This document shows positions 1-5,818 of a stretch of 23,277 bases of DNA, in pieces; the stretch's first letter is position 1, and every line of letters starts with the position of its first letter. The position numbers and the translations under genes are program-made. The stretch is from contig JALSQH010000254.1 in NCBI GenBank assembly GCA_026985515.1, positions 1 through 23,277 on the forward strand, given 5' to 3'. This stretch comes from a bacterium (GTDB taxonomy: Bacteria > JALSQH01). Below the pieces are notes generated by a model. It had not been told where the DNA came from. It saw nothing but the letters and a program-made list of their open reading frames with translations, and ran no database searches.

Positions 1-783
1 GAGGGGAAAAAATTGCTCATGGGTTTTGCATGGGGTGGTTATCTTGCAAGGTCAGCAGATGAGAGGAGATGGATACTTGAGGCCACTCCTGCACCAACGG
101 GATGGGGCTTTCCCTTCCCTGATCATTCTGCACTCTTTCTCTGGGTGGGAGCAGAGGGAGAGAATTTCAAATCCAGGTTTTTCTTTTCCGAGAATTCTGA
201 CTCTCTTAAAAACAGTGGATTTACGGGAGTCTTTTTCAAAAAAAATACAGCTATAGATGTTGAATATGTTGTTTCAAGGAGCAGTCTATCAAGGGGGGAT
301 GCCTTTCTTATAAGCGGGAAAGTGGGAAATGATAAAAATTTTATCAAAGCGGGGTATGTGGATGTAAGTGGCTACGATTACACCATTGTGGGAAATGAAA
401 AGCAATCCGCCTTTCAATGCATGGAAGCTTTTCCCCCGGCAGGTAAGATTCTTCTCCCCTATCTCAGAAATCTTCCACCTCTTATTCTGACCTTTGTAGA
501 TGGTGAGCTGAATAAGGGAAGCTTTGGTGTCAGATTATCTGCTTTCAGATATGCGGCATCCGGTTATTCAAAGCCCTTTTCATCATATTTGGGTACCGAG
601 GTGGATTCAGGTCTCTCCTTTGATGGTGGCTTTTATTTTCTCAAATTGGATTATTCCCTTTTATTCTCCGGAGAAGGATTGAAAGAAATAGTCAGTGATT
701 ACCTGACCGAGAACAGGTTGCAGAGTAACTTTTCAGTAAGAAGGACAACTCTTTTGTCAGTTGAGGGGGGAGTACGATTTTAG
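1..783 (+). CDS. Outer-membrane beta-barrel protein, 3' part
   Basis: The reading frame is open from base 1 to the TAG at 781-783, so this is the C-terminal part (about 260 residues) of a gene that starts upstream of the window. An in-frame TTG at 13 and an ATG at 19 exist, but nothing marks them as true starts. The protein shows alternating polar and hydrophobic residues, frequent aromatics and glycines, and ends in GGVRF. A terminal Phe after a beta-strand is the usual BamA-recognised signal of outer-membrane barrels. There is no recognisable catalytic motif. It is probably a porin-like or transport barrel, but the substrate cannot be read from the sequence. Its stop codon interlocks with the stop of the convergent lipoprotein gene. 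I am fairly sure of outer-membrane location and unsure of family. Confidence 0.6.
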   Translation, partial: EGKKLLMGFAWGGYLARSADERRWILEATPAPTGWGFPFPDHSALFLWVGAEGENFKSRFFFSENSDSLKNSGFTGVFFKKNTAIDVEYVVSRSSLSRGDAFLISGKVGNDKNFIKAGYVDVSGYDYTIVGNEKQSAFQCMEAFPPAGKILLPYLRNLPPLILTFVDGELNKGSFGVRLSAFRYAASGYSKPFSSYLGTEVDSGLSFDGGFYFLKLDYSLLFSGEGLKEIVSDYLTENRLQSNFSVRRTTLLSVEGGVRF

Positions 784-1466
784 GAAAAGATTGAAACAAT
801 TTTTCTCCAGAGTTTCTTGAGCATCCACCACAGCACTTCGTACCACTTTGCCGGGACTTCCGCATAGAGAACCTTTGTGCGGGAGAGGTGAGTCATATCG
901 TAAAGGGAAATTTTCCATGTTACTGTATTCCAGTCAATTTCGTCAGCATTGGTCTCCACAACTTTCCGTGGCATGTGTACTTCATACGTAATGTAGTATT
1001 TCCCCATGGCTTCTTTTATTGCTTTCTCAATGATGGGGTTGTTCCGGCTTGCATGACCATAACCTTTGATTTTTATTCTCAGCACATACCTTCCACCTTC
1101 CAGATCCCAGGAGTATTCTGTTTGTTCATCATTCAGGTATTTGATATTGTCAAAGGCAACTATTATATGCACTCTCTCTGTGTCTTTACTTACATCCTTA
1201 AAGTCGATCTTAAGAAGTTTAACACCTTTTTTCCTTTCATAGTACTTCTTTATACCCTCAGGTGTCAGGGGGAACTGGTGAGTCATCATCCGCTGTTTTA
1301 CCACTGTGGCAAGAAGGCTCTTGTTAACAAGGTAAACAACATTCAGAACCCCTGAACCATCCAGATTGAGGTAGAATTTTGCAGTGTACTCCACGCAACT
1401 TGAAAGTTTCAGAATGAAAACGAGAAGGAGAAGGATTGTTAAGGATTTGAGCTTGTTTCTTAACAC
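780..1466 (-). CDS. Lipoprotein, LppM-like, unknown function
   Basis: A 228-residue protein beginning with GTG. The N-terminus has basic residues, a hydrophobic stretch and a lipobox LSSC, with the acylated Cys at residue 24, so it should be an anchored lipoprotein on the outer face of the inner membrane or in the outer membrane. The segment after the Cys (KFYLNLDGSGVLNVVY) resembles the opening strands of LppM-type domains, found in bacterial lipoproteins of unknown role. The C-terminus is rich in Trp and Lys (WMLKKLWRKIVSIFS) and looks like an amphipathic or membrane-associated helix. The GTG start is supported by a promoter whose -10 lies 6 nt upstream, implying a leaderless mRNA, and no Shine-Dalgarno is present. 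It lies downstream of the HU-tRNA unit but has its own promoter. Function unknown. Confidence 0.75.
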   Translation of the reverse strand: MLRNKLKSLTILLLLVFILKLSSCVEYTAKFYLNLDGSGVLNVVYLVNKSLLATVVKQRMMTHQFPLTPEGIKKYYERKKGVKLLKIDFKDVSKDTERVHIIVAFDNIKYLNDEQTEYSWDLEGGRYVLRIKIKGYGHASRNNPIIEKAIKEAMGKYYITYEVHMPRKVVETNADEIDWNTVTWKISLYDMTHLSRTKVLYAEVPAKWYEVLWWMLKKLWRKIVSIFS

Positions 1467-1472
1467 GGGAAA

Positions 1473-1501
1473 ATTTTATCAGAAAGGCATTTTGATGGCA
1501 A
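1473..1501 (-). promoter_or_regulatory. Sigma70-type promoter of the lipoprotein gene
   Basis: On the minus strand: TTGCCA (1501-1496), a 17-nt spacer, then TAAAAT (1478-1473) preceded by TGA (extended -10). Only 6 nt separate the -10 from the GTG at 1466, so transcription should start at or next to the start codon. The -35 overlaps the first base of the T8 tract that follows tRNA-Asp, so termination of the tRNA unit and initiation here share bases. Confidence 0.65.
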
Positions 1502-1508
1502 AAAAAAA
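1501..1508 (-). terminator. T8 tract directly after tRNA-Asp
   Basis: Eight T residues (minus strand) follow the encoded CCA end of tRNA-Asp without a gap. The stable stem-loops of the tRNA itself could provide the hairpin for intrinsic termination. There is no separate GC-rich hairpin between the tRNA and the T run. Alternatively this is only an A/T-rich spacer with 3' trimming by nucleases. Confidence 0.45.
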
Positions 1509-1585
1509 TGGCGGGGCCGACGAGACTTGAACTCGCGACCTCCGGCGTGACAGGCCGGCGTTCTAACCAGCTGAACTACGACCCC
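1509..1585 (-). tRNA. tRNA-Asp(GUC)
   Basis: On the minus strand a full cloverleaf can be folded. The 7-bp acceptor stem is GGGGTCG with CGGCCCC (one G-U pair), the anticodon stem is CCGGC/GCCGG around the loop CTGTCAC (anticodon GTC), and the T arm contains TTCAAGT. The CCA end is encoded in the DNA. Length is 77 nt including CCA. It is the last element of the HU-tRNA-Val-tRNA-Asp unit, 9 nt after tRNA-Val. Confidence 0.95.
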
Positions 1586-1594
1586 GCTCTAAAA

Positions 1595-1670
1595 TGGTGG
1601 GCGAAACAGGACTCGAACCTGTGGCCCCCAGCTTGTAAGGCTGGTGCTCTCCCAGCTGAGCTATTCGCCC
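1595..1670 (-). tRNA. tRNA-Val(UAC)
   Basis: On the minus strand: acceptor stem GGGCGAA paired with TTCGCCC, D arm containing AGCTCAGCTGGGAGAGC, anticodon stem CCAGC/GCTGG around CTTACAA (anticodon TAC), T loop TTCGAGT, discriminator A and encoded CCA. Length 76 nt. Its 5' end lies only 2 nt after the stop codon of the HU gene, so it must be released from the same primary transcript by RNase P. Confidence 0.95.
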
Positions 1671-1672
1671 CC

Positions 1673-1948
1673 TTATTTTTTAACTTCCTCTTTCAGACTT
1701 GAACTCGGTCTGAATTTTGGTACTCTGGTTGCTGGTATTTTTATCTTTTCCCTGGTTGCCGGGTTAATACCCTCTCTTTCCTTTCTCTCAACCACTTCAA
1801 AGATTCCAAAACCCGCAATGGAAACTCTTTCTCCCTTTTTCAATGCTTCCTTTATGATGCCAAAAACTGCATTTGTTGCATGTTCAGCATCCTTTTTCTT
1901 TAATCCAGTTTTTTCTGCCACCAGTTTCACAAGTTCACTTTTGTTCAT
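1673..1948 (-). CDS. hup: HU-family DNA-binding protein
   Basis: A 91-residue nucleoid protein, the usual length for HU. Family signatures in order: N-terminal helices starting MNKSELVKLVAEKTG; the turn and strand GFGIFEVVER; the flexible DNA-embracing arm with INPATREKIKIPA; and the closing VPKFRPSSSLK. HU dimers bind and bend DNA non-specifically, with a preference for distorted structures, and organise the chromosome. The ATG at 1948 is preceded by a strong Shine-Dalgarno (AAAGGAG) at good spacing. It is the first gene of a unit continuing into tRNA-Val and tRNA-Asp; its stop codon ends 2 nt before tRNA-Val. It could equally be named an HU/IHF-family protein, but the arm and the absence of IHF-specific features favour a homodimeric HU. 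Confidence 0.95.
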   Translation of the reverse strand: MNKSELVKLVAEKTGLKKKDAEHATNAVFGIIKEALKKGERVSIAGFGIFEVVERKEREGINPATREKIKIPATRVPKFRPSSSLKEEVKK

Positions 1949-1982
1949 TTTTACTCCTTTTATCTTTGATTTCCAGTTATTA

Positions 1983-2010
1983 ATTTTACACAGAGAAGCT
2001 ATTCTGTCAA
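1983..2010 (-). promoter_or_regulatory. Promoter of the HU-tRNA unit
   Basis: On the minus strand: consensus TTGACA (2010-2005), a 16-nt spacer and TAAAAT (1988-1983). A start near 1976 would give a leader of about 28 nt carrying the Shine-Dalgarno of the HU gene. A second TTGACA lies at 2035-2030 inside the end of the SpoIID gene but has no convincing -10 at the right distance. Confidence 0.65.
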
Positions 2011-2023
2011 GATGGAGTGCCGA

Positions 2024-3607
2024 TTACCTTGTCAATGCTTCATGAAAATAGAGTCTAATTCTGCTAATAGGGGTTATTCTTGTTCCTGGATAGTAAAATT
2101 GCAGGATTTCCCTGTAATTTTTCCCTGCTCTGGCCATGTAATAGGCACCCCACTGACTGAGTCCAACTCCGTGACCGTACCCCTTACCTTCAAAAATGTA
2201 GAGATTGCCTTTTTTCCTGAGAGTGAATATTGCACTTCTGATTTTTGAGGGACCAACGATTAATCGAAAATTGTTTGTTCTGATTTTGATATTCCCTCTT
2301 GATGTTTTGATGAGGAGGAATATCACTGTCTGGCCATCTCTTACCGGGATTATCTTTTTAACACTTCCCATGAATGGATATGCTCTTTTTAATCTGGTGG
2401 TTATTTCTGAAAGGGATAGGGTGTACCTCCACTTCTGGGGATGATACATACACCAGGGATCTATGCCTCTTGCAAAGTAGGGAAATGAAACTCCCCACAC
2501 ATTTTCAGGCACCTCCCTGAAGCCTCCGTCACAGGAGTGAAAGTATGCAAGAATGGGGTATCCGTTGTAGGTTAGAATTTCACCCTTTGTTGCCTCTATT
2601 GCCATGTTTGTAGCGGGATTTTCGATGGATGCCCCTTTGTACACCTGGGAAAGGACTGTGGATTCAAGATCATATTCATTTTTCTGCAGAATGTGGTATA
2701 GAGCATAGGTTCTTGCTGCCACTGCCTGTGCCTTCAGAGCTTCAAAGGGCCAGCGGGGATTGATCTCCCAGGGGAGTACTCCTTTCAGATAATCTTCCAG
2801 TGGGAGGACATTTATCACCTCTATTTTTCCATTATCCAGTAATTTCAGTATGAAGGATCCTCTGTATCGTTTCCCCCGGAAGGAAAGTGTTTTTCTATAT
2901 GATCTTATGGTGAAAGTTGTCCCGGCCGGGAATTGATTGCTGTTTATTTCCTGAAGAGATCTTAGTGTATCAGAGATCCCGCCTGGCAGAAAAACAGTTA
3001 TGGCAGAAAAGTTGATTTTACCCAGCTCCCTGAAAGAATGTATCATTCCCAGTTTAACCTTAACTGGTGGATTTTCAGGGATTGTGGCAAAGGGGGGCTT
3101 TCCGGTTTTCTTTTTCGAGGGCTTGTGAGTCCCTCTTTCCTGGATTTTGAATTTCTTAATTTCTCCCATCATGTAGTTGATCGAGGCAATTTCAGGACGA
3201 CCCCTGTAAATTGATTTTAGATTTTCAAGAATTTTTAAGGCCTTTTTTACTTCGCCTTTCCTCGCATGTGCCTGGGTAAGGCCAAAGAAGGATTTCAGGT
3301 ACTCTTCTGAAAAAGGTTTTGCATATTCAAGGGAGTGAGAGTATGCTTTCAGAGCATCCGAGGGATCATGGAGATAAAAGAGGTATATGTCTCCTTCTTC
3401 TTTGTAAAGTTTTGCCTTCTCGTGAGGTGATAGTTTAACGCTTTCCCATGTTTTCAGGTAGGATACCGCTCCCGCAAAATCCCCCCTGAGAATAAGCTCT
3501 CTGCTCTTCTGAATGAAAATGGGATCAGCAAAAAGGTATCTGTTGCTTAAAAGCAGAAGCAGGATATAATAAAGAATATGAAACTTTCCGAACTTATACG
3601 CAAACAT
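2024..3607 (-). CDS. SpoIID/LytB-domain exported protein
   Basis: A 527-residue protein in three parts. Residues 1-27 form an export signal (basic start, then a long Leu/Ile core ending YLFA). About 30-150 is a helical, TPR-like region (repeated Ala/Leu/Tyr pattern, for example DALKAYSHSLEYAKPF). About 240-510 is a SpoIID domain. In that domain the block EDYLKGVLPWEINPRWP, with the likely catalytic Glu281, is followed by EALKAQAVAARTYAL, HSCDGGFRE, ENVWG and the C-terminal GYGHGVGLSQWGA. SpoIID proteins of endospore formers are lytic transglycosylases that cut glycan strands lacking stem peptides; homologues outside spore formers probably remodel the cell wall. The gene's first 30 nt overlap the divergent orphan gene. 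No alternative ATG lies near, since the next is far inside the helical region. No Shine-Dalgarno; a TATAAT sits 13 nt upstream. Confidence 0.85.
   Translation of the reverse strand: MFAYKFGKFHILYYILLLLLSNRYLFADPIFIQKSRELILRGDFAGAVSYLKTWESVKLSPHEKAKLYKEEGDIYLFYLHDPSDALKAYSHSLEYAKPFSEEYLKSFFGLTQAHARKGEVKKALKILENLKSIYRGRPEIASINYMMGEIKKFKIQERGTHKPSKKKTGKPPFATIPENPPVKVKLGMIHSFRELGKINFSAITVFLPGGISDTLRSLQEINSNQFPAGTTFTIRSYRKTLSFRGKRYRGSFILKLLDNGKIEVINVLPLEDYLKGVLPWEINPRWPFEALKAQAVAARTYALYHILQKNEYDLESTVLSQVYKGASIENPATNMAIEATKGEILTYNGYPILAYFHSCDGGFREVPENVWGVSFPYFARGIDPWCMYHPQKWRYTLSLSEITTRLKRAYPFMGSVKKIIPVRDGQTVIFLLIKTSRGNIKIRTNNFRLIVGPSKIRSAIFTLRKKGNLYIFEGKGYGHGVGLSQWGAYYMARAGKNYREILQFYYPGTRITPISRIRLYFHEALTR
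3543..3570 (+). promoter_or_regulatory. Promoter of the orphan gene at 3578
   Basis: TTGCTT (3543-3548), a 16-nt spacer and a perfect TATAAT (3565-3570). The ATG at 3578 begins after 7 intervening bases, the normal distance to a transcription start, so the mRNA should be leaderless. The whole promoter lies inside the signal-peptide codons of the oppositely transcribed SpoIID gene. Confidence 0.6.
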
Positions 3608-4012
3608 GATTTCTTCGTAGATTATATCACATTTTATGAGGATGCCATAAATCTCTATATTGACGATAGGCTGAAAGAGGTTTATGGGGACAGAAAATTG
3701 AAAAAGGTCCTTGAGAGGTTTCTTGGTAAATTTGGGGAGAGAAGAGTCGTTTTTTTTCCCACAGATCTTGCATCAGCTCCACCACTTAATATTGTTCTGG
3801 GGAGTGAAGACTATAAATTCCTTTTTGAGTATGATGATTTCAAAGAGGGTGACATACTTGTAAAGACTGACCATGTTACAATGATGTCGGTGGGACTGAG
3901 AAGTATTTCCGTTTTGAGAGCTCTGATAGAGGAAAGAATGGATGTCTATCCTTTTTATCCATTACTTGAGAAAATAAGGCTTGCGAAGATCTTTAACCTC
4001 AGGATTTTTTAA
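3578..4012 (+). CDS. Small cytoplasmic protein, unknown function
   Basis: A 144-residue protein without a signal peptide, membrane segment or motif that I recognise. The first 60 residues look helical and charged (YIDDRLKEVYGDRKLKKVLERFLGKF). A strand-like VVFFPTDLAS follows, then KFLFEYDDFKEGDILVKTDH, and a helical end with several basic and aromatic residues. It is flanked by overlaps on both sides: 30 nt head to head with the SpoIID gene, and 14 nt tail to tail with the DnaK-like gene. The coding status is supported by a good leaderless-type promoter placed exactly before the ATG, and by a full-length frame with ordinary protein composition, but no family match is claimed. It could be lineage-specific. 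Confidence 0.6.
   Translation: MKLSELIRKHDFFVDYITFYEDAINLYIDDRLKEVYGDRKLKKVLERFLGKFGERRVVFFPTDLASAPPLNIVLGSEDYKFLFEYDDFKEGDILVKTDHVTMMSVGLRSISVLRALIEERMDVYPFYPLLEKIRLAKIFNLRIF
3621..3629 (-). promoter_or_regulatory. Extended -10 of the SpoIID gene
   Basis: On the minus strand TGATATAAT (3629-3621) is a perfect extended -10 element (TGnTATAAT). The matching -35 region is poor (for example TTATGG at 3650-3645), as is common for extended -10 promoters. Thirteen bases separate it from the ATG at 3607, predicting a leader of only about 5-7 nt. The element lies inside the coding region of the oppositely directed orphan gene. Confidence 0.5.
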
Positions 4013-5756
4013 AAAGGCTTTTGATCCTTTCCCATAGACTTTTTCTTTTACTTTCTTTTTTCTCTTCAACACTTTTTTCTCTATCCTCAGTTTCTCTATT
4101 AAGTTCTACTTTTTCCTCTTTTACCACTGGTTTTTCTTCTACCGCATCTTTTGAAGTAGATGGCATCTCTGTTTCAGATTCTTCCTTTTCCTGGACGGCT
4201 GTTATTTTTTTCTTCAGTATCTTGTCAGTCCTGTAGGTTTCCTTTCTCACATATCCATTGGTTTTGAAGACGGCTTTTACACTCTGACCCGTGTCAATAT
4301 CACGAGCTGAAACATGCAGAATGCTTTCTTCATCAAGCTTGAATGTTATTTCTATTTTAACTTCACCAGCTTTTGCCTTTCTTATATTGGGGAAGATGAA
4401 TTCTCCGATAAATTCGTTCTCCTCAACCCTGTCACTTTCACCCTGGTATATCTTTATCTTCACAGCAGGCTGATTGTCTCTAACAGTTTTGAATATCTGC
4501 TTTACCTCAGTTGGAACTCTCGTATTTTTCTTTATGAGCTTCTTAAATTTCCCCCTGGCGAGACCTATGCCTATGGATACAGGCAATACATCCACAAACA
4601 CCATGGGAGCTTCCCCTCTTTCAAGTACATCAGCAAGAATGGCTGCTCCCAGTGCCACAACTTCGTCGGGATGAACACCTTTTCTGGGTGGTCTACCAAA
4701 AAACTCGGTGACAGCTCTTGTGATTATGGGCATCCTGGTCTGTCCACCCACAAGAATAACTTCATTTATATCCGATGGCTTAAGATTAACTTCGTCAAGG
4801 GTCTGCTGAACAATTTTCAGTGTACGCTTCACGAGATCCATTGTGAGCTTTTCCACCTTTTCTCTTGTGAGGGTGATGTCCAGGTTCAGTGGTTTTCCAT
4901 TTTCGTCAACGGTTATGAAGGGAAGGCTGACCCTTGTTTCTGTAAGAGTTGATAGGTCCTTCTTGGCTCTCTCTGCTGCGTCCCTGAGTCGCTGCATGGC
5001 AATGGGATCCCTGCTGAGGTCGATCCCGGTCTGTTTTTTAAATTCGAGGACCATATGCTCAGCAATTCTCTGGTCAAAATCCATCCCCCCCAGAAAGGAG
5101 TCACCACCAATTGCCACCACTTCATATACATCTTCATACAGTTCCAGAATGGAAACATCAAATGTTCCTCCCCCCAGGTCATACACGAGAATCTTTTCAT
5201 TGAGTCTTTTCCCCCATCCATAGGCAAGGGCTGCTGCAGTGGGTTCATTGATGATCCTCAAAACCTTTAGCCCTGCCTTCTCACCTGCTCTCCTGACAGC
5301 TTCTCTCTGTTTCTCATTGAAGTAAGCGGGGACTGTGATTACTGCCCTGTCCACTTCCTCCTCTAAATAATCTTCTGCAATTTCCTTCAGCTCTTCGAGA
5401 ATAAGAGCTGAAACATCGGTCAGATCAAGCACCTTTCCTGCAACTCTTATTGCCGCTTCATCCCGGGGACCTTCAACTATGTCATACATGAACTTCAATT
5501 TTGCCTTTTTAACTATACCGGAGGTGTAGTGTCTGCCCATCAGCCTTTTTGCACCGAGAACTGTATCTCTTGGATTTATAACCATCTGCCTTTTGGCTGC
5601 CTGACCAACGAGTCTGTGGCCTTTATTATCGTAGGCTATCATGGAGGGAACAACCGGATCACCCTGGGGGCTTGGAATAACTTTAGGCCTCCCATTCTCC
5701 ACAATGGCAACCGCCGAATTTGTTGTACCAAGGTCAATTCCGACTACTCTTCCCAT
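3999..5756 (-). CDS. DnaK/Hsp70 paralogue lacking the helical lid
   Basis: A 585-residue Hsp70. The ATPase domain (about 1-375) is complete: GIDLGTTNSAVAI (phosphate 1), NEPTAAALAYGWG, DLGGGTFDVSILEL (phosphate 2) and VGGQTRMPIIT (adenosine). The linker DVLPVSIGIG and the beta substrate-binding part with NTRVPTEVKQIFKT, DNQPAVKIKIYQGE and LHVSARDIDTG follow to about residue 500. Where a standard DnaK (about 610-640 residues) has its alpha-helical lid, this protein has about 77 residues of low-complexity Glu/Lys sequence ending in SLWERIKSLFKKS, which looks amphipathic. It should bind and hydrolyse ATP and bind peptides, but without a normal lid substrate release would be fast. No grpE, dnaJ or second dnaK is adjacent, so it is probably a specialised paralogue. 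The ATG at 5756 has a promoter 9 nt upstream and no Shine-Dalgarno. Confidence 0.88.
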   Translation of the reverse strand: MGRVVGIDLGTTNSAVAIVENGRPKVIPSPQGDPVVPSMIAYDNKGHRLVGQAAKRQMVINPRDTVLGAKRLMGRHYTSGIVKKAKLKFMYDIVEGPRDEAAIRVAGKVLDLTDVSALILEELKEIAEDYLEEEVDRAVITVPAYFNEKQREAVRRAGEKAGLKVLRIINEPTAAALAYGWGKRLNEKILVYDLGGGTFDVSILELYEDVYEVVAIGGDSFLGGMDFDQRIAEHMVLEFKKQTGIDLSRDPIAMQRLRDAAERAKKDLSTLTETRVSLPFITVDENGKPLNLDITLTREKVEKLTMDLVKRTLKIVQQTLDEVNLKPSDINEVILVGGQTRMPIITRAVTEFFGRPPRKGVHPDEVVALGAAILADVLERGEAPMVFVDVLPVSIGIGLARGKFKKLIKKNTRVPTEVKQIFKTVRDNQPAVKIKIYQGESDRVEENEFIGEFIFPNIRKAKAGEVKIEITFKLDEESILHVSARDIDTGQSVKAVFKTNGYVRKETYRTDKILKKKITAVQEKEESETEMPSTSKDAVEEKPVVKEEKVELNRETEDREKSVEEKKESKRKSLWERIKSLFKKS

Positions 5757-5765
5757 CAGAACTTA

Positions 5766-5794
5766 ATTATACTTTTAATCTTGACATTTTTCAA
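5766..5794 (-). promoter_or_regulatory. Promoter of the DnaK-like gene
   Basis: On the minus strand: TTGAAA (5794-5789), a 17-nt spacer and a perfect TATAAT (5771-5766). Nine bases separate it from the ATG at 5756, so the transcript should be leaderless or carry only 1-3 extra bases. It overlaps the divergent promoter at 5781-5809 by 14 bp, so the two cannot be occupied together. No CIRCE element or sigma32-like sequence is seen. Confidence 0.65.
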
Positions 5795-5809
5795 AAAAGG
5801 TTTTATTAT
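5781..5809 (+). promoter_or_regulatory. Promoter of the exported-protein gene at 5819
   Basis: A consensus TTGACA (5781-5786), an optimal 17-nt spacer and TATTAT (5804-5809). Nine bases separate the -10 from the ATG at 5819, which implies a leaderless or nearly leaderless mRNA. The core overlaps the divergent DnaK-like promoter. Confidence 0.65.
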
Positions 5810-5818
5810 TTTGCGAAA

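Noticed and set aside
888-1355. Plus-strand frame of 155 codons
   Set aside because: It is antisense to the lipoprotein gene, rich in Cys, His and Phe, with no ribosome site.
1508-1702. Plus-strand reading frame of 64 codons across the tRNA genes
   Set aside because: It is the antisense of tRNA-Asp and tRNA-Val. Proteins of this kind (RLELATSG, KQDSNLWPP) are a known annotation artefact.
2030-2035. Second TTGACA on the minus strand before the HU gene
   Set aside because: No acceptable -10 at 16-18 nt; the copy at 2010-2005 has one.
1644-2045. Plus-strand frame of 133 codons
   Set aside because: It is the antisense of the HU gene, whose family motifs and Shine-Dalgarno are unmistakable.
4314-4952. 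Plus-strand frame of 212 codons
   Set aside because: It is entirely antisense to the DnaK-like gene; composition is not protein-like and there is no promoter or ribosome site.
5720-5818. N-terminal extension of the exported protein to 5720
   Set aside because: It lies in the DnaK-like coding region and upstream of the promoter, and would bury the signal peptide.
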